Assembly (NCBI RefSeq): GCF_001611675.1
Contig: NZ_CP014766.1
Coordinates: forward strand, 3,844,001-3,908,000
DNA length: 64,000 nt
Direction: 5' to 3'
From: Pontibacter akesuensis
GTDB lineage: Bacteria; Bacteroidota; Bacteroidia; Cytophagales; Hymenobacteraceae
Shown: piece after piece, positions 35,584-45,484 of the stretch
Numbering within the stretch: the stretch's first letter is position 1
Layout of the letters: the number at the start of each line of letters is the position of its first letter
Made by a program: the position numbers and the translations under genes
The notes under the pieces: generated by a model
What the model was told of the DNA's origin: nothing
Database searches by the model: none
Seen by the model: only the letters and a program-made list of their open reading frames with translations

Positions 35584-35982
35584 AGCATGCCCTTCTGGGT
35601 ATCCCGACATAATGTTCTCAGACAATAAAGAAAAGTTTGACAATCCTACCTATAAGCTTCACCACGGCAAACACTCACTGAGATAAAAGAAAGTACCGCA
35701 GTCTCAGCTGTATGTACTAATCTTTTTTGCAACATGTACTTCTCGGATCCTGGACATTCATCAGTTTCATCACATCTTTAAGGTATTTAATCACATTAAA
35801 TTGTTGTTAATCTAATTCATCCCTATTCTTACACCTAAGAACCAATTACTAAGCATTAAGGGAATAAAGTATAATATCAGCGAGGTAAGCTCTTAGAATC
35901 AACACAAAATTTGCGACTAGAATTGAGCGGGAATTTCCTGAATATTTGGTCTGCTTTTCATTAAAAATCAATGCTTTAAGTC
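35584..35982 (+). other. 400-base intergenic stretch after array 1
   Basis: No gene, hairpin or attC-like site found. AT content rises toward the permease. It marks the transition from cassettes to other accessory genes. Confidence 0.4.
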
Positions 35983-38310
35983 ATGATAAAGAACAATCTA
36001 AAAATCGCTATACGGATACTCTGGAAAAACAAACTTTTTTCATTAGTCAATATATTGAGCTTGTCATTGAGTATGGCGGTTGGTGTTATTCTTTTTACAG
36101 GCCTGAAAGCCACTCACGATACAGACCATTTTCACCCAAAATTAAATCAAGTCGTACGGATACTCACGCAGGAAACAATTGAGGGAGTACAAACCAAATG
36201 GGCAACAGTTCCATTGCCGTTGGCGACTTATATGGAAAGCGTCTCCTTTGTTGAAGAAACGGTAAAAGTACGTTTGGCAGGAAAACATAATTTGCAAACC
36301 GACGGAGGTAATATACCTATTGACATTAAATTTTCAGAGCCTTCTTTTTTTGATGTTTTTGGCTTTAAACTGTTGTCAGGTAATGCACAAAGCCTTGCTA
36401 ATAATCCCAACACACTTTTTTTAACTGAAAAAACAGCAGAAAAGATATTTGGCAACGCCAATGCTTTAGGGCACACGGTTCGATTTGAAAACTTAGGTTC
36501 TTATACCGTTGCGGGAATTATCCAGGATCCGCCTTTAGAAACACATCTACCCATTGAGGCAATGCTTTCTATTCATGCTGGTGAAATGCTTGAAAAGAAA
36601 GGAGCTTTCAGTAATAGTTCACAAAATTGGGGGGACTTCAAGAGTGCAGCAATTTACGCACGTTTAAAATCAGAAGATGATTTAAAGCAGCTCAATACAA
36701 CGCTCCAAAACTATACTCGGAAACTGGAGAAGAGCAACCTTCAGTTTTTGGCACAACCCATAGAGGCTATTACCCCTCGAAACGATGACATTAAAAATGA
36801 CCACAATGCGGGCACCGATTGGACGGGCATAAAAACGCAGCTATTTTTAATCCTGGCCTTAACTCTTTTATCTGCTTTTAACTATATCAGTTTGACATTG
36901 GCGCGAGCCTTTTCCCGGGCGCGAGAAGTCGGTATTCGCAAAACGATAGGCGCAACAAGAAGACAAATTATTGGTCAGTTTTTAATGGAATCGACCCTTA
37001 TTGCCTTGCTTGCTTTGTTGGTTACACTGCCATGTGTTGAAATTTTAACGCACTATATACCCGAAATGGATACGGCGTTTTCCTATGACACAACCTTAAT
37101 TTTAGGCTTGTTGACCTACGCAGTTATCACAGGCTTAGTCGCTGGGGCACTTCCGTCATGGCTGTTGTCAGCGTTTCAGCCTATTCAGGTTTTGCGTAAA
37201 ATGAAGAATATAAAGCTGTTCCGGAGTATTGCTGTTTACAAAGCTTTGATTGTAGTACAATTTTCAGTGACCATTATGCTGATGATAGTGGTTGTGATAG
37301 TAGCCGATTATGAAATAAAAAATTATGCAATCATCAACTCAACCGTGTCACCTAATGTTTTGACACTAGATTTAAGAGGTGAAAAATATGAAAACCTGCA
37401 AAACGAAATAAGCCAGTTAAGCCAGGTAGAGACAACTTTAGCAACTAACTGGTACTTTAAACCGATGAAAAAGGGCAAATCTTCTGTAACATTAAATGAT
37501 AAAATTTTGGAAATGTATTACGTAAGTATCGACCCAAAAACAATTGAAGCAGAAGGTATCAGCTTAAAATCCGGACATAATTTTCCTGAAAATATGCCCC
37601 AAAGTGCTGAGCAATATGTGTTGGTGAATGAAGCTGCCGCAAAATTATTGGAATCTGAATCGGAGACTTTAGTGGGGCAAACGCTATTACTGGATTCAGC
37701 CTATGTACAGGTCATTGGCATCATGCCCAATGAGATTATTGGCGAAACAGCTCCTTTACTATATAGGTATTTGCCAAATGAAATAGCCACCTTGACCATA
37801 AAAATAAATCCAAATACAGAATTGGAAGCTACCAAAGCTATTCAATCCATATGGGAAAACCATTTTCCTGAAAAAACAGCAAATCTTCAGAATTTAAAAG
37901 ATGGTTATTTAAGAATTGGAGATAGATTAGGTTCTTTTGGAGGCTTAGCCCTTATCGTTATGATGATAGCTGGTTTGGGCATTTTAGGCATAGCAAGTTA
38001 CTCCGTAGAAACACGCACAAAAGAACTCGGTATCAGAAAAGTAATGGGCGCAAGCAACAAAGAATTGGTGTGGATAGTTACCAAAAATTTTGGCATGCTT
38101 ATACTAATTGCCGGACTTATTGGTGTTCCGGCTGGCTTGTTTGGCGGTGATTTAATTAGACAAGATTTAGGCAGCAGGCTTGTTGATTTAAGTTTTACAA
38201 ATGTAAGTATAGGCTTTGGTTTGGTTGCCATAGTCGGGCTACTGACTGTCCTTTCCCAAACCATTCGAGCGGCGCATATTGAACCTGTAAAAGTTTTAAA
38301 GGCAGAGTAA
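35983..38310 (+). CDS. FtsX-like ABC transporter permease, orphan
   Basis: A 775-residue member of the Bacteroidota MacB/FtsX-like permease family: N-terminal helix (MIKNNLKIAIRILWKNKLFSLVNILSLSLSMAVG, shortened), periplasmic MacB-type domain, FtsX core near residues 280-380 (NYISLTLARAFSRAREVGIRKTIGA), then a second FtsX module near the C-terminus (TRTKELGIRKVMGAS). No ATPase lies nearby. AT-rich codons differ from the backbone, suggesting transfer. Confidence 0.88.
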   Translation: MIKNNLKIAIRILWKNKLFSLVNILSLSLSMAVGVILFTGLKATHDTDHFHPKLNQVVRILTQETIEGVQTKWATVPLPLATYMESVSFVEETVKVRLAGKHNLQTDGGNIPIDIKFSEPSFFDVFGFKLLSGNAQSLANNPNTLFLTEKTAEKIFGNANALGHTVRFENLGSYTVAGIIQDPPLETHLPIEAMLSIHAGEMLEKKGAFSNSSQNWGDFKSAAIYARLKSEDDLKQLNTTLQNYTRKLEKSNLQFLAQPIEAITPRNDDIKNDHNAGTDWTGIKTQLFLILALTLLSAFNYISLTLARAFSRAREVGIRKTIGATRRQIIGQFLMESTLIALLALLVTLPCVEILTHYIPEMDTAFSYDTTLILGLLTYAVITGLVAGALPSWLLSAFQPIQVLRKMKNIKLFRSIAVYKALIVVQFSVTIMLMIVVVIVADYEIKNYAIINSTVSPNVLTLDLRGEKYENLQNEISQLSQVETTLATNWYFKPMKKGKSSVTLNDKILEMYYVSIDPKTIEAEGISLKSGHNFPENMPQSAEQYVLVNEAAAKLLESESETLVGQTLLLDSAYVQVIGIMPNEIIGETAPLLYRYLPNEIATLTIKINPNTELEATKAIQSIWENHFPEKTANLQNLKDGYLRIGDRLGSFGGLALIVMMIAGLGILGIASYSVETRTKELGIRKVMGASNKELVWIVTKNFGMLILIAGLIGVPAGLFGGDLIRQDLGSRLVDLSFTNVSIGFGLVAIVGLLTVLSQTIRAAHIEPVKVLKAE

Positions 38311-38646
38311 AAAAGGTAAACCATGCATTGGCAGGTTATGACTATGGCGAGACAAATAATTCTATTACGCGACACCATGACGACAATGCAACGACCGACT
38401 ACAAGTTGCGAGAAGAAGGGCACATGTTGCTAAAAAAATGTTTCTGCAATGGTGCTGTGAGGTGTAAGCTATAATTTTTTTATCTTCCTGTTACGCTTGG
38501 TTTCGAGGGACAGGACGCGGCTTCGTAAGCGCACCACTGCAGAAAACACAATCCTTATGGCAAAGTGTATCATAAAGGAGAAATGCATTGTCGGAGAAAT
38601 TCCAGCACAAGGACTTTGCAGTTTGACAGAAAGGAGGATATGGTAA
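38311..38646 (+). other. Non-coding stretch before a thioredoxin-like fragment
   Basis: No supported gene. A minus frame at 38469-38687 (72 codons) has no family features. It may hold the decayed 5' part of the fragment that follows. Confidence 0.35.
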
Positions 38647-38829
38647 GTTTCTATAAAAAACAGGCCCATCTTCAAGAGTGAATTCAAAGGAGGTAAAGTA
38701 GCCGAAGCGTATGGTATAGGTGCTTATCCAATGGTAGTTCTCATAGACAAGCAGGGCAAAGTTTTATACACGGGTGGAATGGATGAGCAGGCAATAGAAA
38801 AGTATATTCATCAAGCTCTAAAGAAATAA
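38647..38829 (+). pseudogene. Thioredoxin/TlpA-like C-terminal fragment
   Basis: The frame reads PIFKSEFKGGKVAEAYGIGA, then YPMVVLIDKQGKVLYTGGMD and EKYIHQALKK. This is the C-terminal half of a thioredoxin fold, with the cis-proline segment YPMVVLID, but the CxxC half is missing and there is no start codon. It is 53 bases before the DUF5700 gene. Confidence 0.6.
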
Positions 38830-38881
38830 AACAGAAGTAAAAGCCATTATCAGAATTAACTTAAACTTACTATAATTATAT

Positions 38882-39949
38882 ATGAAAACACTATTTACTC
38901 TTTTTGTTGCACTGACATTCAGCCATTTACTACAGGCACAAAGCATAGATGCCACTGCCGCAGTCCGGTACTTCGAACTGACCGACAGCCTTCGCCAGGA
39001 CAAGCCTTTTAGCGATGCCCTCTGGAAAAGCTTTCTTACCTTGGAAGGCAATGCACAATACATACAGAACCAGGCGTATACAGAAAAGTACCTGAACCGT
39101 TTCCGGAAAGACATGGAAGTGGTATACATGCCGCAGCACGACAGCCTGCTACGTGAACGTCTGAAAGACCCTCAGCAAAATTACAATACCTACCTGATAC
39201 ACTATTACAAAGCCAACGAACCTCAGCTTCGGGAGTTTCTGCAAAATATACTGGCCGATGAGGAAGCTTACCTGGCCTCACTTTACAAAGTAACCTATAC
39301 CATGCTTCCTAAGCGGATGCACCTCACCAAACCGGAAGCCACTTTATACTTTAATGCACTGGGCAACGATGCGGTGGCGAACAGGGGCAACCTGGTGTTA
39401 ACGCTGTCGGGAACCTACATTTACGACAAATCCAAGTATGGCATCTTGGGCGGCCATGAGTTGCACCACCTGGTGCGCGCCGAGAAAAAGTATACTATTG
39501 CCGAAAAAGATAAAAGCCTCTTCCTGATGCTGGGACTGCTGCTGAACGAAGGTGCACCTGACCTGATCGACAAGCGCTTCACCATGTCTGAAGATATGCC
39601 CGAAGACATGCGTTGGGGAGCCTACCTGCTGCAACTCGGCGAGAAGCAGATGCCAAAGCTGGACGAGGCGCTACTGGAGATGGCCGCAGGTACTAAAACC
39701 TACACAAGCCAGGAAATAAAGCAGCAGGTAGTGGGCATGAGCGGCCATATTCCCGGCTTTTACATGGCCGATATCATAGAGCGTAATGGCCTGAAGAAAA
39801 AGCTGATCGCGAACATCGATGATCCTTTCCAATTTGTTTACCTCTACAACAAAGCAGCAAAAAAAGACAAGGCAAAGCCTTTCGTTTTCTCAAAAGAAGC
39901 CATGGCTTATCTAAAGCAGGTAGAGGTAGGCGCAAAAACAAAGAACTAG
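38882..39949 (+). CDS. Secreted DUF5700 putative zinc protease
   Basis: A 355-residue protein with a signal peptide (MKTLFTLFVALTFSHLLQAQ) and a zinc motif GGHELHHLV around residue 195, with a likely third ligand in LLLNEGAPDL. This agrees with the DUF5700 family of putative metalloproteases. GC-rich codon use here is like the chromosome and unlike the flanking permease. Substrate unknown. Confidence 0.78.
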   Translation: MKTLFTLFVALTFSHLLQAQSIDATAAVRYFELTDSLRQDKPFSDALWKSFLTLEGNAQYIQNQAYTEKYLNRFRKDMEVVYMPQHDSLLRERLKDPQQNYNTYLIHYYKANEPQLREFLQNILADEEAYLASLYKVTYTMLPKRMHLTKPEATLYFNALGNDAVANRGNLVLTLSGTYIYDKSKYGILGGHELHHLVRAEKKYTIAEKDKSLFLMLGLLLNEGAPDLIDKRFTMSEDMPEDMRWGAYLLQLGEKQMPKLDEALLEMAAGTKTYTSQEIKQQVVGMSGHIPGFYMADIIERNGLKKKLIANIDDPFQFVYLYNKAAKKDKAKPFVFSKEAMAYLKQVEVGAKTKN

Positions 39950-40060
39950 TCCTGCTAACACGGCACAGGTTACAATTTCGCCTACCCCTCATTCACAGCA
40001 TGGACTAATCCGTTTGCAGCAATATTGACATCAACACTATTTAAATTAAATCGCAGGCCA

Positions 40061-40441
40061 ATGAAAATAATTTTAAATGAACAATTACCTGCCGCAAATG
40101 GACATTACAGCACTGCAATAATCTCCAGTAATCTATTGTTTGTTTCTGGCCAACTACCTGTTTCAATAGATGGAACACATCATCATAACGACCCTTTTGA
40201 AAAGCAATTTAAAGTAGTATTTGAAAATATAATTCAAATACTGCACGCTTCAGGTACGGCTAAGGAGAAGATAGTTAAAGTGACAGCCTACATTTCCGAT
40301 GTCAAGTTATGGCCGGAGTTTAATAAACTTTATGCTTCTTTTATGGGAGAACATAAGCCGGTAAGGACTGTGGTACCCGTGCCGGAGTTACATTATGGCT
40401 ACCAATTGGAAGTAGAAATAATAGCAGAAATTAAGGAATGA
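40061..40441 (+). CDS. RidA-family enamine/imine deaminase
   Basis: A 126-residue RidA-type protein, starting MKIILNEQLPAANGHYSTAI. FVSGQLPV, and KPVRTVVPVPEL with the active-site arginine, are conserved. RidA hydrolyses 2-aminoacrylate and related reactive imines released by PLP dehydratases. Its TGA overlaps the ATG of the dehydratase (ATGA), so the pair is coupled and the role fits the neighbour. Confidence 0.9.
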   Translation: MKIILNEQLPAANGHYSTAIISSNLLFVSGQLPVSIDGTHHHNDPFEKQFKVVFENIIQILHASGTAKEKIVKVTAYISDVKLWPEFNKLYASFMGEHKPVRTVVPVPELHYGYQLEVEIIAEIKE

Positions 40442-41370
40442 AAAATCAATTGGTTGAAGTACAGGAAAGGATAAACCCACACATCCACAGAACACCAGTT
40501 CTAACCTCCAACTTGTTAAATGATATAGCAGGCTGTGAGCTGTTCTTTAAATGTGAGAACTTCCAGCGTATGGGTGCATTTAAAATGCGCGGAGCAGTAA
40601 ATGCCATAATGCAATTAACCGATGAGCAAAAACAGAAAGGTGTGGTGACGCATTCATCAGGAAACTTTGCCCAGGCATTGGCACTTGCCGCTAAAAGCTT
40701 AGGAATAGCCGCCTATGTAGTTATGCCTTCCAACGCACCCACCGTAAAAAAGAATGCAGTAAAAGGATATGGAGGCATTGTAGTGGAGTGCCACCCAACA
40801 ATTGAAGCAAGAGAAGAATCTTCCAATCGTCTGGTAGCAGAAAAAGGTCTGACTTTTCTTCATCCATCCAATGATTTGAATGTGATTTTAGGACAGGGAA
40901 CTGCAGCCATGGAACTGCTTGAGGATTATCCTGATCTAAACTGTATCTATACTCCTGTAGGAGGAGGGGGGTTGGTTGCAGGAACAATTCTGGCAGCAGA
41001 AAATTTTTCGAAGAAAATAAAAGTTATAGGAGCAGAACCCGTTCTTGTAGATGATGCTTTCCGTTCATTGGTTTCTAATAGAATTGAAACGCACGATAAT
41101 AAATCCACTATTGCAGATGGACTTAGAACGAATTTAGGAGACGTTAATTTTCCAATTATCAAAAAGGGAATCGACCATATTGTGCTTGTAGAGGAAGAAG
41201 AGATTATAGAAGCAATGCGTTTGATCTGGGAGAGAATGAAGATTATAATTGAACCCTCAAGTGCTGTTGCGTTCGCTGGATTATTAAAGGAAAAAGGAAC
41301 ATTGAAAAACCAAAAGGTGGGAGTTATACTTTCAGGTGGCAATGTGGATGTTCAAAAATTGCCGTTTTAA
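40438..41370 (+). CDS. Threonine/serine dehydratase-like PLP enzyme
   Basis: A 310-residue fold-type II PLP enzyme. FKMRGAV places the Schiff-base lysine at residue 49. SSGNFAQA (73-80) is the phosphate/substrate loop, and GGGGLVAG the PLP-phosphate loop. It most resembles threonine dehydratase or serine racemase without a regulatory domain, so it should form 2-oxobutanoate or pyruvate, or racemise serine. The coupled RidA would clear its imine products. Confidence 0.9.
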   Translation: MKNQLVEVQERINPHIHRTPVLTSNLLNDIAGCELFFKCENFQRMGAFKMRGAVNAIMQLTDEQKQKGVVTHSSGNFAQALALAAKSLGIAAYVVMPSNAPTVKKNAVKGYGGIVVECHPTIEAREESSNRLVAEKGLTFLHPSNDLNVILGQGTAAMELLEDYPDLNCIYTPVGGGGLVAGTILAAENFSKKIKVIGAEPVLVDDAFRSLVSNRIETHDNKSTIADGLRTNLGDVNFPIIKKGIDHIVLVEEEEIIEAMRLIWERMKIIIEPSSAVAFAGLLKEKGTLKNQKVGVILSGGNVDVQKLPF

Positions 41371-41831
41371 TACATACAGCTCTTAACTGTTATAGAAATA
41401 GAAACAAGTGAGTTGAAAGAACATGAACGGAATCTTGTAAAGCACCTTGTAATCATTATAAAAAAGGAAGGCTCATAAGATAGCACTGATTCTGTTGAAG
41501 AATTGAAAGATGGTAGAAGGGTAAGTTTTGCTTTATTAGAAGCGCTAGCCTCAGCATGAATTGAAGTTAGATAGCCATGAGAATAGGGGCAGGTAAGTCC
41601 CGAAGATTGTATTAGATGGAAGGGGCTTTGTCCTCTTAGGAAGGACGCCTTATATGGAAACACAGCTTCATAAAACTAGAGCAGAGCGACTTTAGTGTCC
41701 GAAGCAAATGAAAAAAGCCTCCGGCGTTAGCTGAAGGCCTTTTTTCTAGACCAAAAGATTCTATTACGATCTTTTCTACAGTGATCGGGGGAATAAAAAG
41801 GAGTTTTGGAGCAATAGTCAAAGTTTTATAT
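41371..41831 (+). other. 461-base intergenic region with a repeat-family remnant
   Basis: No gene. Its distal half holds copy D of the dispersed repeat (41685-41795); the rest has no feature I can support. Confidence 0.45.
41685..41795 (+). repeat. Dispersed repeat family, copy D (partial)
   Basis: It has TTTAGTGTCCGAAGC, a GCCT...AGGCC terminator-like hairpin with a T run, then CTAGACCAAAAG...ACGATCTTTTCTACAGTGAT, in the same order as copies A (47661), B (53213) and C (50946). It is the most degenerate of the four. Confidence 0.6.
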
Positions 41832-42665
41832 TTATAACTTCACTACCTCGCCATCCTGTGGGATAATCAGTTTATCTACTCCGATATTCAGACTTTCAGC
41901 TTTTTGACGTAGTGAGTCTCTTGTGGTGCGACAATGGTCGAGCGCATTCATATGCACAGCGATAACCTTTGCCTTGCCGCTCTCACCAATTAAAGCCATT
42001 GTTTGGTCCTCATCCATCAGGATAGGGGTATTCTCATAGCCTGGGACAACGGCACCCCCGGAATTGACGATGATGTAGTCGGGCTTATACTTTTTGATTG
42101 TCTTTTTGATCTCGTCCGTCCAGATAGCATCCCCGACAATGTAGATAGTAGGTTGGTTCTTGGCCTTCAGCACAAACCCTGAGGTCTTACCCATCATCTT
42201 CAGTACCTCGCCGGTGCCATGCTGTGCGTCTATTCGGTGAATACGCACATTATTCCATTTCCTACTATAATCCAGGGTTTCTGCGTTGATGAATCCTTCC
42301 TTTTTGAAAAATTCACTGTCAGCAGGCTGGTTTATGAGCTGTACAGATTTATCCAGGATCGTGCTGGCGGCCTCGTCAAAGTGATCAGGATGGCTATGGG
42401 TCACCATAACCAGATCCAAGCCTTTGGTAATTTCATTTACCGGCATTTTCAGATCGACCGTTGGGTTTCGCTCAATTCCAGCGAAAGACTGAAAGGCTCC
42501 CTTAGGAGAAATCATGGGATCAACCAGGATTTTCTGCCCGGCGTAATCTAGAATCAAAGTAGCGTTTCTGACTAGCTGAAGACTTGCCTTTGTGTCTGCT
42601 TTGCCTTGTGCAAAAGAAAAGGTAGCAGCTAAAGTTAACGCTACCAGCAAAAATACTCTTTTCAT
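41832..42665 (-). CDS. Secreted MBL-fold metallo-hydrolase
   Basis: A 277-residue protein with a signal peptide (MKRVFLLVALTLAATFSFAQ) and the metallo-beta-lactamase-fold motif THSHPDHFDEA (HxHxDH), plus IVGDAIW and AVHMNALDHC further on, consistent with an L-ascorbate-lactonase-like (UlaG-type) group. The reaction is unknown. Regulated perhaps by the AraC gene 109 bases upstream on the same strand. Confidence 0.85.
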   Translation of the reverse strand: MKRVFLLVALTLAATFSFAQGKADTKASLQLVRNATLILDYAGQKILVDPMISPKGAFQSFAGIERNPTVDLKMPVNEITKGLDLVMVTHSHPDHFDEAASTILDKSVQLINQPADSEFFKKEGFINAETLDYSRKWNNVRIHRIDAQHGTGEVLKMMGKTSGFVLKAKNQPTIYIVGDAIWTDEIKKTIKKYKPDYIIVNSGGAVVPGYENTPILMDEDQTMALIGESGKAKVIAVHMNALDHCRTTRDSLRQKAESLNIGVDKLIIPQDGEVVKL

Positions 42666-42773
42666 GATTATTCTATTGTTTTAGTTTCCGTGTTTCACCC
42701 TTTCCAAGATTTGTGAAGGAATGAACTCGTTGCAAAGGTCGGAATAACGGCATGTTTACCGCCTACCAAAGCC

Positions 42774-43646
42774 CTATATAATGCTACCATTTTGATAATC
42801 GGCAAGAAAGATGGTAGTCGTCTGGCCGGTTTGCGCTTTGAAGAACCGCATCAAATGGTTTGGCTCCGAAAAGTGGAGCTCATGCGCTATCTCGGCTACC
42901 GTTAAACCAGAGTGGATCAGGTAGTTTTTAATCTCAAAAAGTAGTCTTTGTTTGAGTAGATGGGTGGCGGTTACGTTAAACTGTGATTGTACTGCTTTGT
43001 TCAGCGTGATTCTGCTAATGCCCAGAAGCTCAGTATAATCTAAGATCCGTTGCTTTTCCTTGATATGTAGCTCCAGTAGCCGCTTAAACTGATAAGCATA
43101 GTTGTTTTCAGGCTTTTCAAGTGGCAGGTGGTTGTGCTGCGCGTAATCCCTGTTTAGTTTCAACAGCAAATAGTAGAGAAGCGAGCGGATAAGATGTTCG
43201 CTGTCTGGTTTAGTTTCTTTAAGTTCGGTGTGAATTTCGGTAAGTATGCTGCAGGCTTTTTGGATATATTCCGCTGTAACGTTTATGTTCAGCGGGTAAT
43301 CGAGCTGGTAAAAATAGAGCAGCCGGTACGTGAACAGCTTGTCGGCAAAGAAATTATTGAGGAAATCTTCCTGGAAGATAAGAAAAGTAAAATCCAGGTG
43401 GTTTGGGTCCAGCTTCCATTCTCGCTTCTGAAAAGGAGAAATAAAGGCAATGGTGTTGTCTTGCAAGTTGGTCTTTTGCTGGTTTAGTATGAGGTAACCT
43501 TTCGCTTTTCTGAAAATCAGGATTTCAAAATAGTCAGTATTGTAAGCCTCTGTGTCGGTATAAGCTTCTTTTATTTCATCTCCTGAACCCACCCTTAGCA
43601 GGACCTCTACGCCACATTTGGTTTTATCGAATTTTATAGTTCTCAA
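42774..43646 (-). CDS. AraC-family transcriptional regulator
   Basis: A 290-residue regulator: an N-terminal cupin-like sensing domain and a C-terminal AraC double HTH at about residues 190-285 (LLGISRITLNKAVQSQFN and LTVAEIAHELHFSEPNHLMRFFKAQTG, shortened). It is upstream of the MBL hydrolase on the same strand and may control it. Confidence 0.9.
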   Translation of the reverse strand: MRTIKFDKTKCGVEVLLRVGSGDEIKEAYTDTEAYNTDYFEILIFRKAKGYLILNQQKTNLQDNTIAFISPFQKREWKLDPNHLDFTFLIFQEDFLNNFFADKLFTYRLLYFYQLDYPLNINVTAEYIQKACSILTEIHTELKETKPDSEHLIRSLLYYLLLKLNRDYAQHNHLPLEKPENNYAYQFKRLLELHIKEKQRILDYTELLGISRITLNKAVQSQFNVTATHLLKQRLLFEIKNYLIHSGLTVAEIAHELHFSEPNHLMRFFKAQTGQTTTIFLADYQNGSII

Positions 43647-43769
43647 TTTCTGCGCGTACTTTCTTAGCTTTTAATTATTTGGTAATACGACATATGTTAA
43701 GGCTGCACTGGGTTGTGGTTTTGTTCCCTTAAGCTGATGCGTTTGCTTCCCATTTCAAATTTCTATATG

Positions 43770-44546
43770 TTACCCCTCTGCCAAAGCTCGCTCAATCTGA
43801 TTCTTCATTATTATATATATGTCCGGGTTTAGGGAGGTTTCGTAAAAAGTTATGCGTGAATTTCTGTCTACTAGAATGTTTGTAGGATAAACATTGATGT
43901 AAAAACTTGAAAAGAGCTCTGAGTCAGCAGCGATGTGTTGGTAATTAAATTCTCTTTTGCCTAAAAACTTAAGAATATCCTTTTGGTCATTTCTTGCAAA
44001 TCCAAGAAACACTACGTCTTCACCTTTAAAGTCTTGGACAAGACGGTTTAAATCAGGAATCTCTTCGATACATGGCTTACACTCGGCAAACCATGTATTT
44101 ATAACTACAACTTTACCTGCAAGGCTGTCCCTTGTATAGGATTTCCCATTAATGTCTGTAACATGAAATTGAGGACTCTTCTGGCCTATCAGAATTTCTC
44201 CTTCTTTCTTTTTGATGTTCCAACCAAGTTCCTTTTCATCTAGTGGTATCATCACAACAGCTTTAAGTGCTCTCTTAGCATCAAAGTAAAATTCTTGTTT
44301 GAAACGATTACTCTTTATAGCGTTAGTAAGAGAAGCTTGAGTAAGTCTATTTCCTTCTAAATCATAAACTGGTGTTGTATCAGCGTTCCACTTAATTGTT
44401 CCAAGTTTTAATAAATCATTGGTTGAGGCTAATTCCAGATTATCCAATTTGGCTTTTAAGCTTTCACTCATACTTTTTTTGCTGCCACAGGAAAAGAGTA
44501 TAATTGGCAAAAAAACTATGATAAAAAAATATTTAATTCTTTTCAT
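43770..44546 (-). CDS. Array 2 gene: TlpA-like thioredoxin lipoprotein
   Basis: A 258-residue protein with a lipobox (PIILFSC20) and a thioredoxin-fold domain at about residues 120-258; WFAECKPCIEE gives the active site C156-K-P-C159. It should exchange disulfides in the periplasm or outer surface. It is the last gene of array 2; I find no attC-like site after it. Confidence 0.85.
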   Translation of the reverse strand: MKRIKYFFIIVFLPIILFSCGSKKSMSESLKAKLDNLELASTNDLLKLGTIKWNADTTPVYDLEGNRLTQASLTNAIKSNRFKQEFYFDAKRALKAVVMIPLDEKELGWNIKKKEGEILIGQKSPQFHVTDINGKSYTRDSLAGKVVVINTWFAECKPCIEEIPDLNRLVQDFKGEDVVFLGFARNDQKDILKFLGKREFNYQHIAADSELFSSFYINVYPTNILVDRNSRITFYETSLNPDIYIIMKNQIERALAEG

Positions 44547-44616
44547 AAGGCCAAATTAGGTTTTACTTGAAGGGATTAATGAATTGGCTACTGAAAATTT
44601 TATGTTATAAAATGCA

Positions 44617-44681
44617 CCACAACGGACTTGTACATGCTATGGTGAGGCGTAGCCGAAACTAAAGCATGTGCTTGGTTAGCA
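44617..44681 (-). repeat. attC-like site, array 2 (d)
   Basis: On the minus strand: boxes TGCTAAC and GTTGTGG; arms AAGCACATGC and GCATGTACAAG pair; centre TTTCGGCTACGCCTCAC. Confidence 0.7.
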
Positions 44682-44692
44682 TAAGTTTTTCT

Positions 44693-45394
44693 TCAATTTA
44701 CATACATTTTCCAGTATTCAACTGAAGGGGCAATTTCATGGCAAATCTGCCCCCACTTTTTATAGTCACAATCCAAGTAGCCTTCATCATCCAGTGAGAA
44801 AACCTTAGATTCATATCCTATTAAGATTGCGTCAAAGAAGTCATTTAGTGAATTGAAGAGGTAACCTGGCTCTTCACCAAAAGTATTTGTCCAGTATATT
44901 CTACCGTAGTTCTCTGTGCCTTCATTTAAGTCTACCCAATAACAGTTCCCAGCTCCATCGTTGAAGAACGGAAAAAGCTTTTCTCCCAGTTGGTAATTAA
45001 TCTGATACATTTCCTTATACTCTTTCCAGTTCATGTCTCGGTAGTAATTCACAGACCAATCCAAATCCATTAAGTCATGAATTGGGATAATACCTGTTTT
45101 CCCTGATGGTGTCTCGCCGTCTAAATGAATTCCGTTGATTGTAAGGTATAGCTCCCTTAGCTCTGGATTAAATTTCATTCCAAGCTTTTCTTCCGTTTCT
45201 GTTATCTTAGATTCAGTAGCAGGTGGTTGAACTATGTTGGGCATGTGGTAGCCCATTGCCTTCTGATATTCTATTATTCTAGCTATATCTTCTCTTATCT
45301 TTCCCAAAGTATTTTCTGCTATGGCTTGTTCCTTGATTACTGGTTGCTTAGGATTACATGAGATTAGCACCAATAGCAATAACAGTCTTTTCAT
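44693..45394 (-). CDS. Array 2 gene: SMI1/KNR4-family lipoprotein
   Basis: A 233-residue protein with a lipobox (MKRLLLLLVLISC) and a SMI1/KNR4 domain (ITETEEKLGMKFNPELRELYLTINGIHLDG shortened; FPFFNDGAGNCYWVDL). Such domains are common in bacterial immunity proteins. No partner toxin is visible. Confidence 0.8.
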   Translation of the reverse strand: MKRLLLLLVLISCNPKQPVIKEQAIAENTLGKIREDIARIIEYQKAMGYHMPNIVQPPATESKITETEEKLGMKFNPELRELYLTINGIHLDGETPSGKTGIIPIHDLMDLDWSVNYYRDMNWKEYKEMYQINYQLGEKLFPFFNDGAGNCYWVDLNEGTENYGRIYWTNTFGEEPGYLFNSLNDFFDAILIGYESKVFSLDDEGYLDCDYKKWGQICHEIAPSVEYWKMYVN

Positions 45395-45407
45395 ACTTAC
45401 AAATTGA

Positions 45408-45474
45408 TGCTAACGGATTAGTACAGGCTGCGAGCGAGGCGTTGCCGAAGTATGGCTTATATGCCTTGTTGGCC
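45408..45474 (-). repeat. attC-like site, array 2 (c)
   Basis: On the minus strand: boxes GGCCAAC and GTTAGCA; arms contain AAGGCATATAAGCC against CAGCCTGTAC; centre ACTTCGGCAACGCCTCGC. Confidence 0.65.
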
Positions 45475-45484
45475 AACGATTTTT

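Noticed and set aside
43640-43769. attC-like site after the TlpA cassette
   Set aside because: GTTGTGG-like words exist but no paired arms or GGCTACGCC centre.
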